64,000 nt of DNA, from positions 124,001 to 188,000 of the forward strand of contig JAHLLI010000002.1 in NCBI GenBank assembly GCA_020444245.1. Direction: 5' to 3'. The notes beneath the pieces were generated by a model, which was not told the DNA's origin, did no database searches, and saw only the letters and a list, made by a program, of their open reading frames with translations. Origin of the DNA: Actinomycetales bacterium. GTDB taxonomy: Bacteria > Actinomycetota > Actinomycetes > Actinomycetales > Cellulomonadaceae. This document shows, piece after piece, positions 38,130 to 47,926 of the stretch. Position 1 is the stretch's first letter, and each line of letters starts with the position of its first letter. Position numbers and translations under genes: made by a program.

Positions 38130-38186
38130 CGGGCGCGGCGCGGTCGCGCCGTCGTGGGAAGGAAGGTGCTGACCCGTGGGCAGGGG

Positions 38187-38837
38187 TCAGCCGAGTCCGT
38201 CGTCCGGATCGGTCCAGCCCTGGACGAGGGTGTCCCCGGCGGCTCGGGTCTCCTCGACGAGCCGGGCGAGCATGGCGGCGGCGGTGGTCGAGCCGAGCAG
38301 GGCCTGCTGGTCCAGCGGCCCGATCGGCGCGATGCCGGCCAGCTGCCACAGCCGGATGTCCGGGTCCTCGGCGAGCTCGATGTCCGGGGGCCAGCGCGGC
38401 TCGGCGAACTCGATGACCTGGGTGAGGGTCTCGCGAACCACGTGCTCGGCGTCCGCCAGGGCGGCCGGGTCGACGGTCTCCGCGGTCAGGGGCGCGAGCT
38501 CTCGCAGCTGCGCCCGCGGGTACGGGTCGTCGGCGAGCCACTCGACCACCTCGACCCGTGCGCCGCCGCGCGCGACGAGCTGGATCGAGTCCTCCCCGAT
38601 CTGCACGCTCTCGATGGTCGCCACCGTGCCCAGGGGGAAGCGCACGTCGCCACCGCCTACCTCCGACCCGCGCTCGATCAGCACGACGCCGAACTCGCTG
38701 GGGCTCTGGCCCAGCACGGTGGACAGCATCTCGACGTACCGCGGCTCGAACACCCGCAGCGGCAGCGGCATCCCCGGGAACAGCACCGAGCCAAGCGGGA
38801 ACATCGGCAGCTCGCGGGTGGGCGTCGGGGACGGCAT
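38187..38837 (-). CDS. LON peptidase substrate-binding domain protein
   Basis: ELPMFPLGSVLFPGMPLPLRVFEPRYVEML...FGVVLIERGSEVGGGD. Confidence 0.9.
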   Translation of the reverse strand: MPSPTPTRELPMFPLGSVLFPGMPLPLRVFEPRYVEMLSTVLGQSPSEFGVVLIERGSEVGGGDVRFPLGTVATIESVQIGEDSIQLVARGGARVEVVEWLADDPYPRAQLRELAPLTAETVDPAALADAEHVVRETLTQVIEFAEPRWPPDIELAEDPDIRLWQLAGIAPIGPLDQQALLGSTTAAAMLARLVEETRAAGDTLVQGWTDPDDGLG

Positions 38838-38972
38838 GACGTCATGGTGCCTCAGGGGCGGGTGGGGTGCGCGGGCTGCCGGGCGGGCACGGCACCGTGG
38901 CGGCGGCCCGACCTTGACACCGGATCGCGCCCGAGAGCAGCGTAGGCAGCCTGCTACGGAAGCGGGGCGGCC

Positions 38973-39224
38973 ATGCCGATCACGATCACCGCAGGTCCCG
39001 ACGACTACCCGCCGATCTACAGCGTGCGGGCGACGGGTGACGTCACGGCCGATGAGCTGGGCGACTTCGTCCGCGAGCACACCCCGGACAGCCGGCTGCG
39101 CCTGGTCCTCGACGCGACGGCCGTGACGGAGGCCGAAGCCATCGAGGCGGTCGGCCCGCTGGTGGTCTCGTTGGAGACCGAGGCGCACGGTGGGTACGCG
39201 GGGCCGGCGACGGCGACGACCTAG
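38973..39224 (+). CDS. Small hypothetical protein, possibly SpoIIAA/STAS-like
   Basis: 83 aa; PPIYSVRATGDVTADELGDFVREHTPDSRLRLVLDATAVTEAEA; 3 nt upstream of the next ORF. Confidence 0.55.
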   Translation: MPITITAGPDDYPPIYSVRATGDVTADELGDFVREHTPDSRLRLVLDATAVTEAEAIEAVGPLVVSLETEAHGGYAGPATATT

Positions 39225-39227
39225 CGG

Positions 39228-40301
39228 ATGCGGACCCTCGGGCGGGTGCGGCGCACCCTCGTGGCGGCCTGGCGTGCGGGTCTGTCCGCGTGGCGCGGCA
39301 CGCCGGAGAAGGACGCTCCGGACGACGGGCCGGCACAGGACGCCGGCAAGGAGTCGGCGCAGTCGGCCGACAACCCCTTCGCCCACCGCGAGCGTCAGAT
39401 CACCGGTGCCCTGACGTGGCTCGTCGGCGCCCTCGGTGCGGTCGCGTCGGTGATGCTCGCCGGATCCCAGCTGAGCGCTCTCGGTGGACTGAGCCCCGAG
39501 GACGACCCCCGACGCCTCGCCATCGCAGGGGCCTCGGCCACGGCCGCGATCGTGCTCACGCTCGCGGCCGTGGCCATGCTCACCTGGATCAAGATGCCCC
39601 CCGCGCTCGGCAACCTGGACCGGCTCCGGGACATCGGTCGCGAGCCGCACGGCGAGGCGGTGCTGCGAGCCGCGCGCACCGACACCAGCTACAACCGCGG
39701 CACGGGCGGTGTGGTCCAGCTCCTGGACGAGCTCGGGCGCGTCCGGAGCCTCTACTACGGCGCGAAGGCCGAGCTCCTCGCGGCCGAGCTGGACGCGGCT
39801 GCCGGAGGTCGGCCGAAGGACCCCGCGGTCGTGGCGCTGCGGCGCAAGGTCGAGCTGCTGGGCGCGCGCAACGCCGACCTGCGGGTCGGGGCTGTTCTGC
39901 TGGCCCAGCTCGACGCCCAGCTGAGGCTGCGGCGGAGGACGGTGCGCGGCGGCTGGGTGGTGGTGATCCTCGCGCTGCTCGCCGCGCTGGGCCTCGTCGT
40001 CTTCAGCTGGGCGGCGAACCCTCCCGAGCCGCAGGCCGAGACCGACGCCATCACCACCCGGCCGGTCGCCGCACGGCTCCTGCTGGCGTCCGACGACGCG
40101 GTGTGGGCCGACCGGCTCGGCGACGCGTGCGCGGAGCAGGCGCGAGCGGATGGCATCCCCGTGGTCGCCCTCGCCTCGACCGAGGACTCGGTGACCGTCG
40201 TGACGGTGCCGAGCGCGGCGTGCCCGGACCCGGTGCGGGTCGTGGCGCCCGTCGACGAGGCGACGGTCGTGCCTGACGCGGGGGCCCTGGGTGGGGGATG
40301 A
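39228..40301 (+). CDS. Hypothetical membrane protein with coiled-coil-like central region
   Basis: 357 aa; TM near aa 60-80 and 95-120, a charged helical middle, TM near aa 240, extracellular C-terminal domain. Confidence 0.65.
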   Translation: MRTLGRVRRTLVAAWRAGLSAWRGTPEKDAPDDGPAQDAGKESAQSADNPFAHRERQITGALTWLVGALGAVASVMLAGSQLSALGGLSPEDDPRRLAIAGASATAAIVLTLAAVAMLTWIKMPPALGNLDRLRDIGREPHGEAVLRAARTDTSYNRGTGGVVQLLDELGRVRSLYYGAKAELLAAELDAAAGGRPKDPAVVALRRKVELLGARNADLRVGAVLLAQLDAQLRLRRRTVRGGWVVVILALLAALGLVVFSWAANPPEPQAETDAITTRPVAARLLLASDDAVWADRLGDACAEQARADGIPVVALASTEDSVTVVTVPSAACPDPVRVVAPVDEATVVPDAGALGGG

Positions 40302-40448
40302 CATGACGCGGCCGACGGCTGGTTCGCGCGGGGCTCTGGGAGGCTGGTCGTCGTGAGCCGGCGACGAGGCGTGCGCCCTCCCGGGCGAACGTCGGAAGCG
40401 GGCGTCCGGGCGTTCCGGCGACCCGAGCGGACCGACCGGATCGCGTAG

Positions 40449-41600
40449 CTAGCTCTTCTCCTCCGGCCCGAGCACGTGGGCGACCAGCGCCAGCACCGCG
40501 GCGCCGCGGCACCACTCGGAGTCGTCGCCTGACGTGGTGACGAGCTCGATGGGCGTCGCGCGCGGGTTGCGATGCTCGGCGATGCCCGCCTGGATGGCGG
40601 GGCCTGCGACGCTCGCCAGGCGGACGCCCTCGCCGCCGAGGATCACTGCCTGGGGCATGGTCAGGTTCGCGACCGCCGCGACCAGCTGTCCCAGACCGCG
40701 GCCCGCCCCGTCGACCACCGACCTTGCGGACGGTTCGCCGTGCTCGGCGAGGGTCAAGGCCTCGTCGTAGCCGATCTCCCGCCCGAGGGCGCCGCTGAGC
40801 GCTGCGCTCACCCCGGCGCTGGCGAGCACGGTCTGGGCGCAGCCGCGGTGGCCCTCGGCGCACAGCGGCCCGAAGGGGTCGAGGAGCCAGTGACCCACGA
40901 GCCCGAGCCCCGAGTCCTCGCTCTCGACGACCTCCCCGCCGGCGACCAGGCCGTACCCGACCCCGGCGCCCACGGTGATCACCGCGAAGCGGTCCAGGTT
41001 GCGTCCACCGCCGAACCAGCGCTCGTACTCGGTGAACGCGGTCACGTCGTTGGCGACCAGGACGGGCAGTCCCGTCTCGGCCTCGAGGGCCGCGGCGAGA
41101 TCGACGTCCGGCCAGCCGAGGAAGGGAGCGCTGATCACGGTTCCGCCCGACCCGACCAGTCCGCCGATCCCGACACCGACGGCCGTGATCGCGGGCGCGC
41201 TGGCCGCGAGGGTGGTGATGAGGCGCGCGACGGTGGCGATGACCGCGGGCGGTTCGCGGCCGTCGAGGTCGGCGCGTTCGGAGCGAACGACGTTGGCGCG
41301 CAGGTCGGTGATGACGCCCAGGGCGTGGTCACCGGTGAGCTTGATGCCGATGAAGTGCCGCGAGGTGGGCACGACGTCCAGCAGTCGCGACGGCCGGCCG
41401 ACCTGGCCGCTGACCAGCTCGCCGACCTCGACCAGCAGGCCGGTCTCCAGCAGCGGCTGGGTCAGGCGGGTGAGGGTGCCCGCGGACAGGTGGAGGCGCC
41501 GCGCGATGTCCGCGCGTGAGATGGGGCCGTTGATGAGCACCTGGACGGCGACGTCGAGGGCGGTCCCCTCGGACACCCAGCGCGGTGTCGACAGCCTCAT
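40449..41600 (-). CDS. ROK-family transcriptional regulator
   Basis: N-terminal HTH (ISRADIARRLHLSAGTLTRLTQPLLETGLL) and ROK fold (GVGIGGLVGSGG..., CAEGHRGCAQTVLA). Confidence 0.93.
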   Translation of the reverse strand: MRLSTPRWVSEGTALDVAVQVLINGPISRADIARRLHLSAGTLTRLTQPLLETGLLVEVGELVSGQVGRPSRLLDVVPTSRHFIGIKLTGDHALGVITDLRANVVRSERADLDGREPPAVIATVARLITTLAASAPAITAVGVGIGGLVGSGGTVISAPFLGWPDVDLAAALEAETGLPVLVANDVTAFTEYERWFGGGRNLDRFAVITVGAGVGYGLVAGGEVVESEDSGLGLVGHWLLDPFGPLCAEGHRGCAQTVLASAGVSAALSGALGREIGYDEALTLAEHGEPSARSVVDGAGRGLGQLVAAVANLTMPQAVILGGEGVRLASVAGPAIQAGIAEHRNPRATPIELVTTSGDDSEWCRGAAVLALVAHVLGPEEKS

Positions 41601-41622
41601 CGACGTGGCCTCCCGGCACGAT

Positions 41623-41703
41623 TTGTTTCGTGACGGAATCATAGCGGCCTCCAGGGAGGGTTCGCACCCATCCCTTGACGGCCTAATACTTTCGCGATAC
41701 AAC
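41623..41703 (+). promoter_or_regulatory. Putative sigma70-like promoter with inverted ROK half-sites
   Basis: TTGACG (41675-41680), 17-nt spacer, TACAAC (41698-41703). TTGTTTCGTGA (41623-41633) and TCGCGATACAA (41692-41702) are inverted copies, 9/11 identical. Confidence 0.5.
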
Positions 41704-41758
41704 TAATCCACCCCACCGCGGCGACACGCTCGTCGGACAACGGAGTTCAGGAGGAGCT

Positions 41759-43054
41759 ATGAAGCACTGGAAGGCGGGAACGGCGGCCCTGGCCGTGACG
41801 ATCCCGCTCGCGCTCGCCGGTTGCAGTGGCGCCGGCGGGACGGACGAGAGTCCCGCCGCGTCGTCATCGGACGCGAGCGCCGGTTTGTCGGGCACCGTCA
41901 CGTACTGGCACGCGTACAGCGAGGACTCGCAGGAGGTCGCCACGCTCGAGGACGTGATCATCCCCGCGTTCGAGAAGGCGAACCCCGGTGTCACTGTCGA
42001 TGCGGTCACGGTGCCCTACGACGAGCTGCACCAGAAGCTCATCACCGCTGCGGCCGGCGAGCAGCTCCCGGACCTCGTCCGGGCCGACATCGGCTGGGTG
42101 CCCGAGCTCGCCAACCTCGGCGTCCTCGAGCCGCTCAGCACGTCCATGAGCGACTTCCAGGACTACGCAGAGCAGGTCTACCCCGGCGCGCTCGCGACCA
42201 ACCTGTGGAAGGGCACCTACTACGGCCTCCCGCTCGACACCAACACCCGCGTGATGATGTACAACGCGGACGCCCTCGCCAAGGCCGGCGTCGAGGTGCC
42301 GACCACGATCGACGAGCTCGTCGCGGACGCGCCTACCCTCAAGGCCGCGGGTTCCTACGCCTTCGCCGACAACGGCGCGAGCGGGTGGAACGTCCTGCCG
42401 TGGATCTGGAGCTACGGTGGGTCGATCACCGACGACGACGTCACGGTCGCGTCCGGCCACATCAACTCCGACGCGTCCGTCGCTGCGGTGCAGATGCTGG
42501 TCGACATGTACCAGGCGGGCTACATCCCGAGCATCATCGTGGGCGACTCCGGCGGCCTCGCCACCAGCGACGGACTCGTCTCGGGTGACTACGCGACCAT
42601 CCTCGACGGGCCGTGGATGTTCCCGATCTACCAGAGCCAGTACCCGGACTTCGAGCTGAACACCGCTCAGATGCCGGCCGGCGACGGCGGATCGATCTCG
42701 GTGGTCGGCGGCGAGGACATCGTCATGACGAGCACGTCGCAGAACAAGGAGGCGGCGATGGCCTTCCTGCGGTACCTGCTCAGCGAGGACGCCCAGCTCG
42801 CGATGGCCAAGACCGGCCAGATGCCCGTGCTGAGCTCGCTCACGGACCAGCTCACGGCGATCAACGACTACTTCGGTCCCTTCGTCGAGCAGCTCGCCAC
42901 GGCCAAGCCTCGGCCCGTCACGCCGGCGTGGAACGAGATCAACACGATCCTCCAGGACCAGATCCAGTCAGCGATGCGCGGCGACGTGAGCGTCAAGGAC
43001 GCGCTCGACAGCGTCGCGACCCAGGCCGACGCCCTGCTGGCGCAGTACAGCTGA
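41759..43054 (+). CDS. Extracellular sugar-binding lipoprotein (ABC importer)
   Basis: Lipobox LALAGCSG; GTVTYWHAYSED...; GDYATILDGPWMFP; family-1 solute-binding protein pattern. Confidence 0.92.
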   Translation: MKHWKAGTAALAVTIPLALAGCSGAGGTDESPAASSSDASAGLSGTVTYWHAYSEDSQEVATLEDVIIPAFEKANPGVTVDAVTVPYDELHQKLITAAAGEQLPDLVRADIGWVPELANLGVLEPLSTSMSDFQDYAEQVYPGALATNLWKGTYYGLPLDTNTRVMMYNADALAKAGVEVPTTIDELVADAPTLKAAGSYAFADNGASGWNVLPWIWSYGGSITDDDVTVASGHINSDASVAAVQMLVDMYQAGYIPSIIVGDSGGLATSDGLVSGDYATILDGPWMFPIYQSQYPDFELNTAQMPAGDGGSISVVGGEDIVMTSTSQNKEAAMAFLRYLLSEDAQLAMAKTGQMPVLSSLTDQLTAINDYFGPFVEQLATAKPRPVTPAWNEINTILQDQIQSAMRGDVSVKDALDSVATQADALLAQYS

Positions 43055-43065
43055 GCGGAGCCCTG

Positions 43066-44022
43066 GTGACCGTCACCTCGCAGACCCCCTCGGCGGCCGT
43101 GCGCGCGGCCGCCGAGGGGTGGCGCCGAGCGTCGAGCTCCCGAGCGCGGCGCACCGCGCTCGCCGGATGGCTCTTCGTCCTTCCCGGCTTCGCGGTGTAC
43201 GGGCTGGTCATGCTCTACCCCGCCGTGCAGACGGTGCTCCTCAGCCTCCAGGACTGGACCATCGTGCCCGGCCAGGAGTCGCCGTGGGTCGGCCTGGCCA
43301 ACTACGCCGAGGCGCTGCAGGACCCGGTGTTCCTGCGCTCGCTCGTGAACGCGGCCGCGTACACCGCGTTCACCGTGCCGCTCCAGGTCGTGATCGGGCT
43401 GTTCCTCGCCGTCCTGCTCGACGGGTACCTGCCAGGGCGAGTCCTGTTCCGCGTGCTGTTCTACCTGCCGGTGGTGAGCAGCTGGGTGGTCGTCTCGCTG
43501 CTCTTCCGGTACATCTTCGCCTCCGACGACTCCCTCGCGAACTCGGTGGTCGTCAACCTCCTGCACCTGTCCGGCTCCAACGTGGCGTGGTTCCAGCAAC
43601 GGTGGACGGCGATGCTCGCGATCGCGCTGCTCGGCACCTGGAAGGGCATCGGGTGGTCGATGCTCATCTTCCTCGCCGCCCTCACCGCCGTCCCGGTCGA
43701 GCTCAAGGAGGCCGCCGCCCTGGACGGTGCCGGAGCCGTACGACGCTTCCGCTACGTCTCGCTCCCCGCGATCCGGTCCGCGCTGTCGGTGGTCTTCATC
43801 CTGCTGTTCATAGGTGGGTTCAACGTGTTCATCTCGGTCCAGCTGATGACCGGAGGTGGCCCGTCCAACGCGACCCAGGTGCCCCTGACGTACATGTACC
43901 AGCAGGCCTTCGACTTCCTGGACTTCAGCTACGGCTCCGCCGTCTCGTTCATCCTCACCGGGACCGTCCTCGCGCTGTCCGCGCTCCAGTACTGGTGGAC
44001 CCGGCGCAGGGAGGCGCTCTGA
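43066..44022 (+). CDS. Sugar ABC transporter permease (MalF-like)
   Basis: LFVLPGFAVYGLVMLYPAVQTVLLSLQDW...; EAAALDGAGAVRRFRYVSLPAIRS (EAA loop). Confidence 0.93.
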   Translation: MTVTSQTPSAAVRAAAEGWRRASSSRARRTALAGWLFVLPGFAVYGLVMLYPAVQTVLLSLQDWTIVPGQESPWVGLANYAEALQDPVFLRSLVNAAAYTAFTVPLQVVIGLFLAVLLDGYLPGRVLFRVLFYLPVVSSWVVVSLLFRYIFASDDSLANSVVVNLLHLSGSNVAWFQQRWTAMLAIALLGTWKGIGWSMLIFLAALTAVPVELKEAAALDGAGAVRRFRYVSLPAIRSALSVVFILLFIGGFNVFISVQLMTGGGPSNATQVPLTYMYQQAFDFLDFSYGSAVSFILTGTVLALSALQYWWTRRREAL

Positions 44023-44023
44023 G

Positions 44024-44863
44024 ATGCGGCGCACCCCACGCGACCGGCTGCTGCTGGCTCTGAGGTACCTGTTCCTCGGCGCCTGCGCCGTGGTGATGGT
44101 CTACCCGTTCGCCTACATGGTCTCCACGTCGCTGAAGTCACGGACCTACGTGCTGTCCGACCCGACACGGCTGTGGCCCGACGAACCGACCCTGGACAAC
44201 TACCGCCAGGTCCTCACCGCGGAGCACTTCCCCCGGTACGCGCTCAACTCGGCTCTCGTCGCCGTCGCCAGCACGATGCTCATCGTGCTGCTGTCCTCGA
44301 TGATGGCCTACGCGTTCTCCCGCCTGCGGTTCCCGGGGCGCAGAGTCCTCTTCGCGCTCATCGTGGTGGGCCTGACGATCCCGACGATGATGCTGATCAT
44401 CCCGCAGTTCCTGCTGGCCAGGGACCTGCACCTGCTCAACTCCCTGCCCGGGCTGGTGCCCTTCTACGTCGGGACCGCGCTCGCCTTCAACACGTTCCTG
44501 CTGTCCGGGTTCTTCGAGCAGATCCCGCGTGAGCTCGACGAGGCGATGATGATCGACGGGGCCGGCGCCTGGCGCCGGTACTGGAACCTGGCGATGCCCC
44601 TGGCCAAGCCCGCCCTCGGCACCGTGGTCATCTTCTCCTTCTTGGGCACCTGGGACGAGTACGCCTGGGCCGTCACGGTGCTCAACGACACGGACAAGCG
44701 CACGCTGCCCATCGCCATCGCGCTCTTCCAGGGCCAGCACTCGACCAGCTGGGGGCTGGTCTTCGCCGCGTCGATCATCGCGCTCGTGCCCGTGATCGCC
44801 ATCTACCTCACCTTCCAGCGCTACTTCGTCGCCGGACTGACCACAGGAGCTGTCAAGAGTTGA
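44024..44863 (+). CDS. Sugar ABC transporter permease (MalG-like)
   Basis: YPFAYMVSTSLKS...; ELDEAMMIDGAGAWRRYWNLAMPLAKPALGT (EAA loop). Confidence 0.93.
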   Translation: MRRTPRDRLLLALRYLFLGACAVVMVYPFAYMVSTSLKSRTYVLSDPTRLWPDEPTLDNYRQVLTAEHFPRYALNSALVAVASTMLIVLLSSMMAYAFSRLRFPGRRVLFALIVVGLTIPTMMLIIPQFLLARDLHLLNSLPGLVPFYVGTALAFNTFLLSGFFEQIPRELDEAMMIDGAGAWRRYWNLAMPLAKPALGTVVIFSFLGTWDEYAWAVTVLNDTDKRTLPIAIALFQGQHSTSWGLVFAASIIALVPVIAIYLTFQRYFVAGLTTGAVKS

Positions 44864-45957
44864 CCGACAACGACACGATCGACCTCGCCGTCGGCACCCT
44901 CGCCTCGGACTCGGTCCGGGTGGTCCTCGAGGGCCAGGCCGCTTCCGGCGCCTACGTCGCCAGCCCGACGTTCTCCCAGTACGGCTTCTCCTGGTTGCGG
45001 GACGGGTCGTTCATCGCCCTCGCCATGGACGCCGTCGGCGAACGCGGGTCGGCTGCCAGGTTCCACCGCTGGGTGTGCGAGGCGGTCTGGGGTGTGCGGG
45101 ACCGGGTCGACGAGATCGTCGCGCGGATCGCCACGGGCCGGGGCGTCGAGCCCGACCGCATGCTTCCCACCCGGTACGCGCTCGACGGGACGGTCGAGGC
45201 CGCGGGTGACGAGGCATGGCCCAACTTCCAGCTCGACGGCTACGGCACCTGGCTCTTCGCGCTGGAGAAGCACACCGCGGGCCGGCTGGACAACCACGAG
45301 GCCGAGGTCGCCGACCTCGCCGCGCGCTACCTCGAGGCCACATGGTCGCTCCCGTGCTTCGACTACTGGGAGGAGTTCGGCGACCGCCGCCACACCTCGA
45401 CTCTCGCGGCTGTCGCGGCGGGCCTCGGCGCGGCGGGCCGGATGCTCCGCAGCGACCGGTACACCGCCGCCGCGGCGCGGGTGCTGCGGGAGATCGAGAG
45501 CACGTGCGTGGCCGACGGCGCCTTCGTCAAGGGGCCGGCCGACCGGCGGGTGGACGCGAGCCTGCTGTCGCTGGCCACGCCGTTCGACCTCGTGCCCGTC
45601 GACGACGCCCGGATGGTCGCCACCGTCGATCGCGTCCGTGCCGAGCTCGTGACCCCCACCGGAGGCGTGCGCCGCTACGTCGGCGACTCCTACTACGGCG
45701 GCAGCCCGTGGTTGCTGCTCACGGCGTGGTTCGGGTGGCACGCGCGACGTTGCGGCCGGCCGGACGAGGCGCTCGCGGCGCGGCGATGGGTCGAGGCCAG
45801 GGCGGGCGAGCTCGGCCGGCTGGCCGAGCAGGACGTGTCCGAGCCCCAGGACCCGGCGACCGTGGCCGAGTGGGAGCGCAGGTGGGGTCCGGTCGCCGAC
45901 CCGCTGCTGTGGTCGCACGCGATGTACCTGCTGCTGGTCGCGGAGGACCGGGCGTGA
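44860..45957 (+). CDS. GH15-like glycoside hydrolase, no signal peptide (TTG start)
   Basis: AYVASPTFSQYGFSWLRDGSFIALAMDAVGE...NFQLDGYGTWLFAL: (alpha/alpha)6 GH15-type motifs; TTGA overlap with the permease stop. Confidence 0.8.
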   Translation: MTDNDTIDLAVGTLASDSVRVVLEGQAASGAYVASPTFSQYGFSWLRDGSFIALAMDAVGERGSAARFHRWVCEAVWGVRDRVDEIVARIATGRGVEPDRMLPTRYALDGTVEAAGDEAWPNFQLDGYGTWLFALEKHTAGRLDNHEAEVADLAARYLEATWSLPCFDYWEEFGDRRHTSTLAAVAAGLGAAGRMLRSDRYTAAAARVLREIESTCVADGAFVKGPADRRVDASLLSLATPFDLVPVDDARMVATVDRVRAELVTPTGGVRRYVGDSYYGGSPWLLLTAWFGWHARRCGRPDEALAARRWVEARAGELGRLAEQDVSEPQDPATVAEWERRWGPVADPLLWSHAMYLLLVAEDRA

Positions 45958-47561
45958 GCATCGTCGTCCCGACACGCGCGGTCCACGCTCCCGGCGAGCC
46001 GGTCGAGGTCGACCTCGAGCCCGCGGCATCGACGGCGTGCGAGGTCATCGTCACGCGCCTGGCCGAGGAGGTCGCGCGGGTCCAGGTGCGTCCGGGCCAG
46101 TCGCGGGTCGAGCTCGGGACGTTCCCCGTCGGCGGGTACGGCGTCGCGGTGGGGCAGGCGACCACGGCGTTCGACGTGCTCGAGGACCGTTGGGCCCGGC
46201 CGCGGTACGGGTTCGTGGCCAGGCTCGACGGATCGATGCCCGTGCGTGACGTGCAGCGCATGTTCCGGCGCTTCCATCTCAACGCGGCCCAGCTCTACGA
46301 CTGGGCCTACCGCCACTCGATGTTGCTCCCCCCGCAGGAGGTCTACCTCGACCCGCTCGGTCAGCAGCGCGACCTGGGGGCGATCTCGGCGCTGGCGCGG
46401 GAGCTGAGCGTCGTCGGGGTCGAACCACTCGGGTACGTCGCGGTCTACGCGATCGGGGCCGACGAGGTACCGGCCTGGTCCGACGCGCTCCTGCTGCGCC
46501 CGGACGGCAACCCCTACCGGCTGGGCGAGGACTTCCTGGTCCTGGTCGACCCCGGGCATGAGCGGTGGCGCGCCCATCTCCTGGACCAGCTCGAGCAGGT
46601 GGTCCAGGACACCGCGATCCGCGGCTTCCACCTGGACCAGTACGGCTGGCCGAAGGTCGCGCGGCGCGGCGACGGCGCCACCGTCGACCTCGCCACCTCC
46701 TTCACAGGGCTCATCGAGTCGGTCCGGTCGCGCCTGCCCGAGGCCCCGTTCATGTTCAACAACGTCAACGACTTCCCGACGCACGCGACGGCGGCGGCGC
46801 CGCAGAGCGCCACGTACATCGAGGTGTGGGACCCGCACACCACGCTGCGCGACCTCGGCGAGCTGGCGAGCCGGGCGCGGCAGCGACGTCCCGAGCACCC
46901 GCCCATCCTGTCGGCGTACCTGAGCTGCTACGCCGTCGCGCCGGAGGAGTCCGCGACCCGGGCAGCGATGCTCGTGCTGGCCACGGCCGCTTCGCACGGG
47001 GCCACCCACCTGCTGCTCGGCGAGGACGGCCACGCCCTGACCGACCCCTACTACCCGCGCAACCACACGCTCGCCCCGGAGTCCGTCGAGGCGCTGGTCG
47101 CGTGGTACGACTTCGTCGTCCGCCACGGCGACCTGCTCTACGACCCGGCGGCCGTCGACGTCACCCGCCACTACACGGGCGGCATCAACGAGGACGTCGT
47201 CGTGCACGCGGACGGGCTGCGCGTGGGCGTGGACCCCGAGGCCGGCGCGCTCTGGACCCGGGTGGTGCGCACTCCGCTGGGCTGGGTGGTTCACCTGATC
47301 AACCTGTGCGACCAACACGACACCGCGTGGGACGCGCCCAAGGCGCCCGTCGAACCCGTGGTCGGCGCCAGGATCCGGCTCTCGTTCGCCGACGACGCGA
47401 CCACGGTCCGCGCTGCGTCGCCCGAGCTGCCCGACCTGGTGCTGCTCGAGCCGCTGGGCCGCGTGCGCGGGCACCAGGACGACGCCCTGTCCGCCGGGCA
47501 GGGCGGGGTGGAGTTCGAGCTGCCGCCGCTCGGACTCTGGACGGTGGTCTGGATCTCCTGA
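45954..47561 (+). CDS. GH66-like dextranase / cyclo-isomaltooligosaccharide-type enzyme, no signal peptide
   Basis: NAAQLYDWAYRHSMLLPPQEVYLDPLGQ; IRGFHLDQYGWPK; MFNNVNDF; YIEVWDP: GH66-type motifs. Overlaps the GH15 gene (GTGA). Confidence 0.8.
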   Translation: MSIVVPTRAVHAPGEPVEVDLEPAASTACEVIVTRLAEEVARVQVRPGQSRVELGTFPVGGYGVAVGQATTAFDVLEDRWARPRYGFVARLDGSMPVRDVQRMFRRFHLNAAQLYDWAYRHSMLLPPQEVYLDPLGQQRDLGAISALARELSVVGVEPLGYVAVYAIGADEVPAWSDALLLRPDGNPYRLGEDFLVLVDPGHERWRAHLLDQLEQVVQDTAIRGFHLDQYGWPKVARRGDGATVDLATSFTGLIESVRSRLPEAPFMFNNVNDFPTHATAAAPQSATYIEVWDPHTTLRDLGELASRARQRRPEHPPILSAYLSCYAVAPEESATRAAMLVLATAASHGATHLLLGEDGHALTDPYYPRNHTLAPESVEALVAWYDFVVRHGDLLYDPAAVDVTRHYTGGINEDVVVHADGLRVGVDPEAGALWTRVVRTPLGWVVHLINLCDQHDTAWDAPKAPVEPVVGARIRLSFADDATTVRAASPELPDLVLLEPLGRVRGHQDDALSAGQGGVEFELPPLGLWTVVWIS

Positions 47562-47638
47562 TCGCGGGGAGGGTGGAGGAGCGACGCGCGTCGTGATGCG
47601 GTGAGGCGGGTATCGGTACGGACTGAGCGCCGTTGCGG

Positions 47639-47711
47639 TGGGCCCCGTGGGGATCGAACCCACAACCCGCGGATTAAAAGTCCGCTGCTCTGCCGATTGA
47701 GCTAGAGGCCC
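47639..47711 (-). tRNA. tRNA-Lys (TTT)
   Basis: Minus strand GGGCCTCTAGCTCAATCGGCAGAGCAGCGGACTTTTAATCCGCGGGTTGTGGGTTCGATCCCCACGGGGCCCA; anticodon TTT. Confidence 0.97.
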
Positions 47712-47926
47712 GGGTGGTGCGGGGACCAGTCGCGACTCCCCGGATGCAAGGAAAGGAAGAAGCCCGGGACGGTCCTCACGCCGAGGACGAGGCTACGCGG
47801 TCGGTGCCGGTCGGGGTGTGCGGCAGACCGGCCGCCGGGGTGAGTCGGGTGGGCGCCGGGCGCTTGTCGCCGTCCGGTCGGGGACACTGGGTGAACACCG
47901 ACCGTAGCTTCGACAAGGAGTCCGCC

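Noticed and set aside
47639-47711. tRNA-Lys as a possible integration site for an island
   Set aside because: No integrase, no repeat of the tRNA 3' end noticed nearby, and flanking genes look native in composition.
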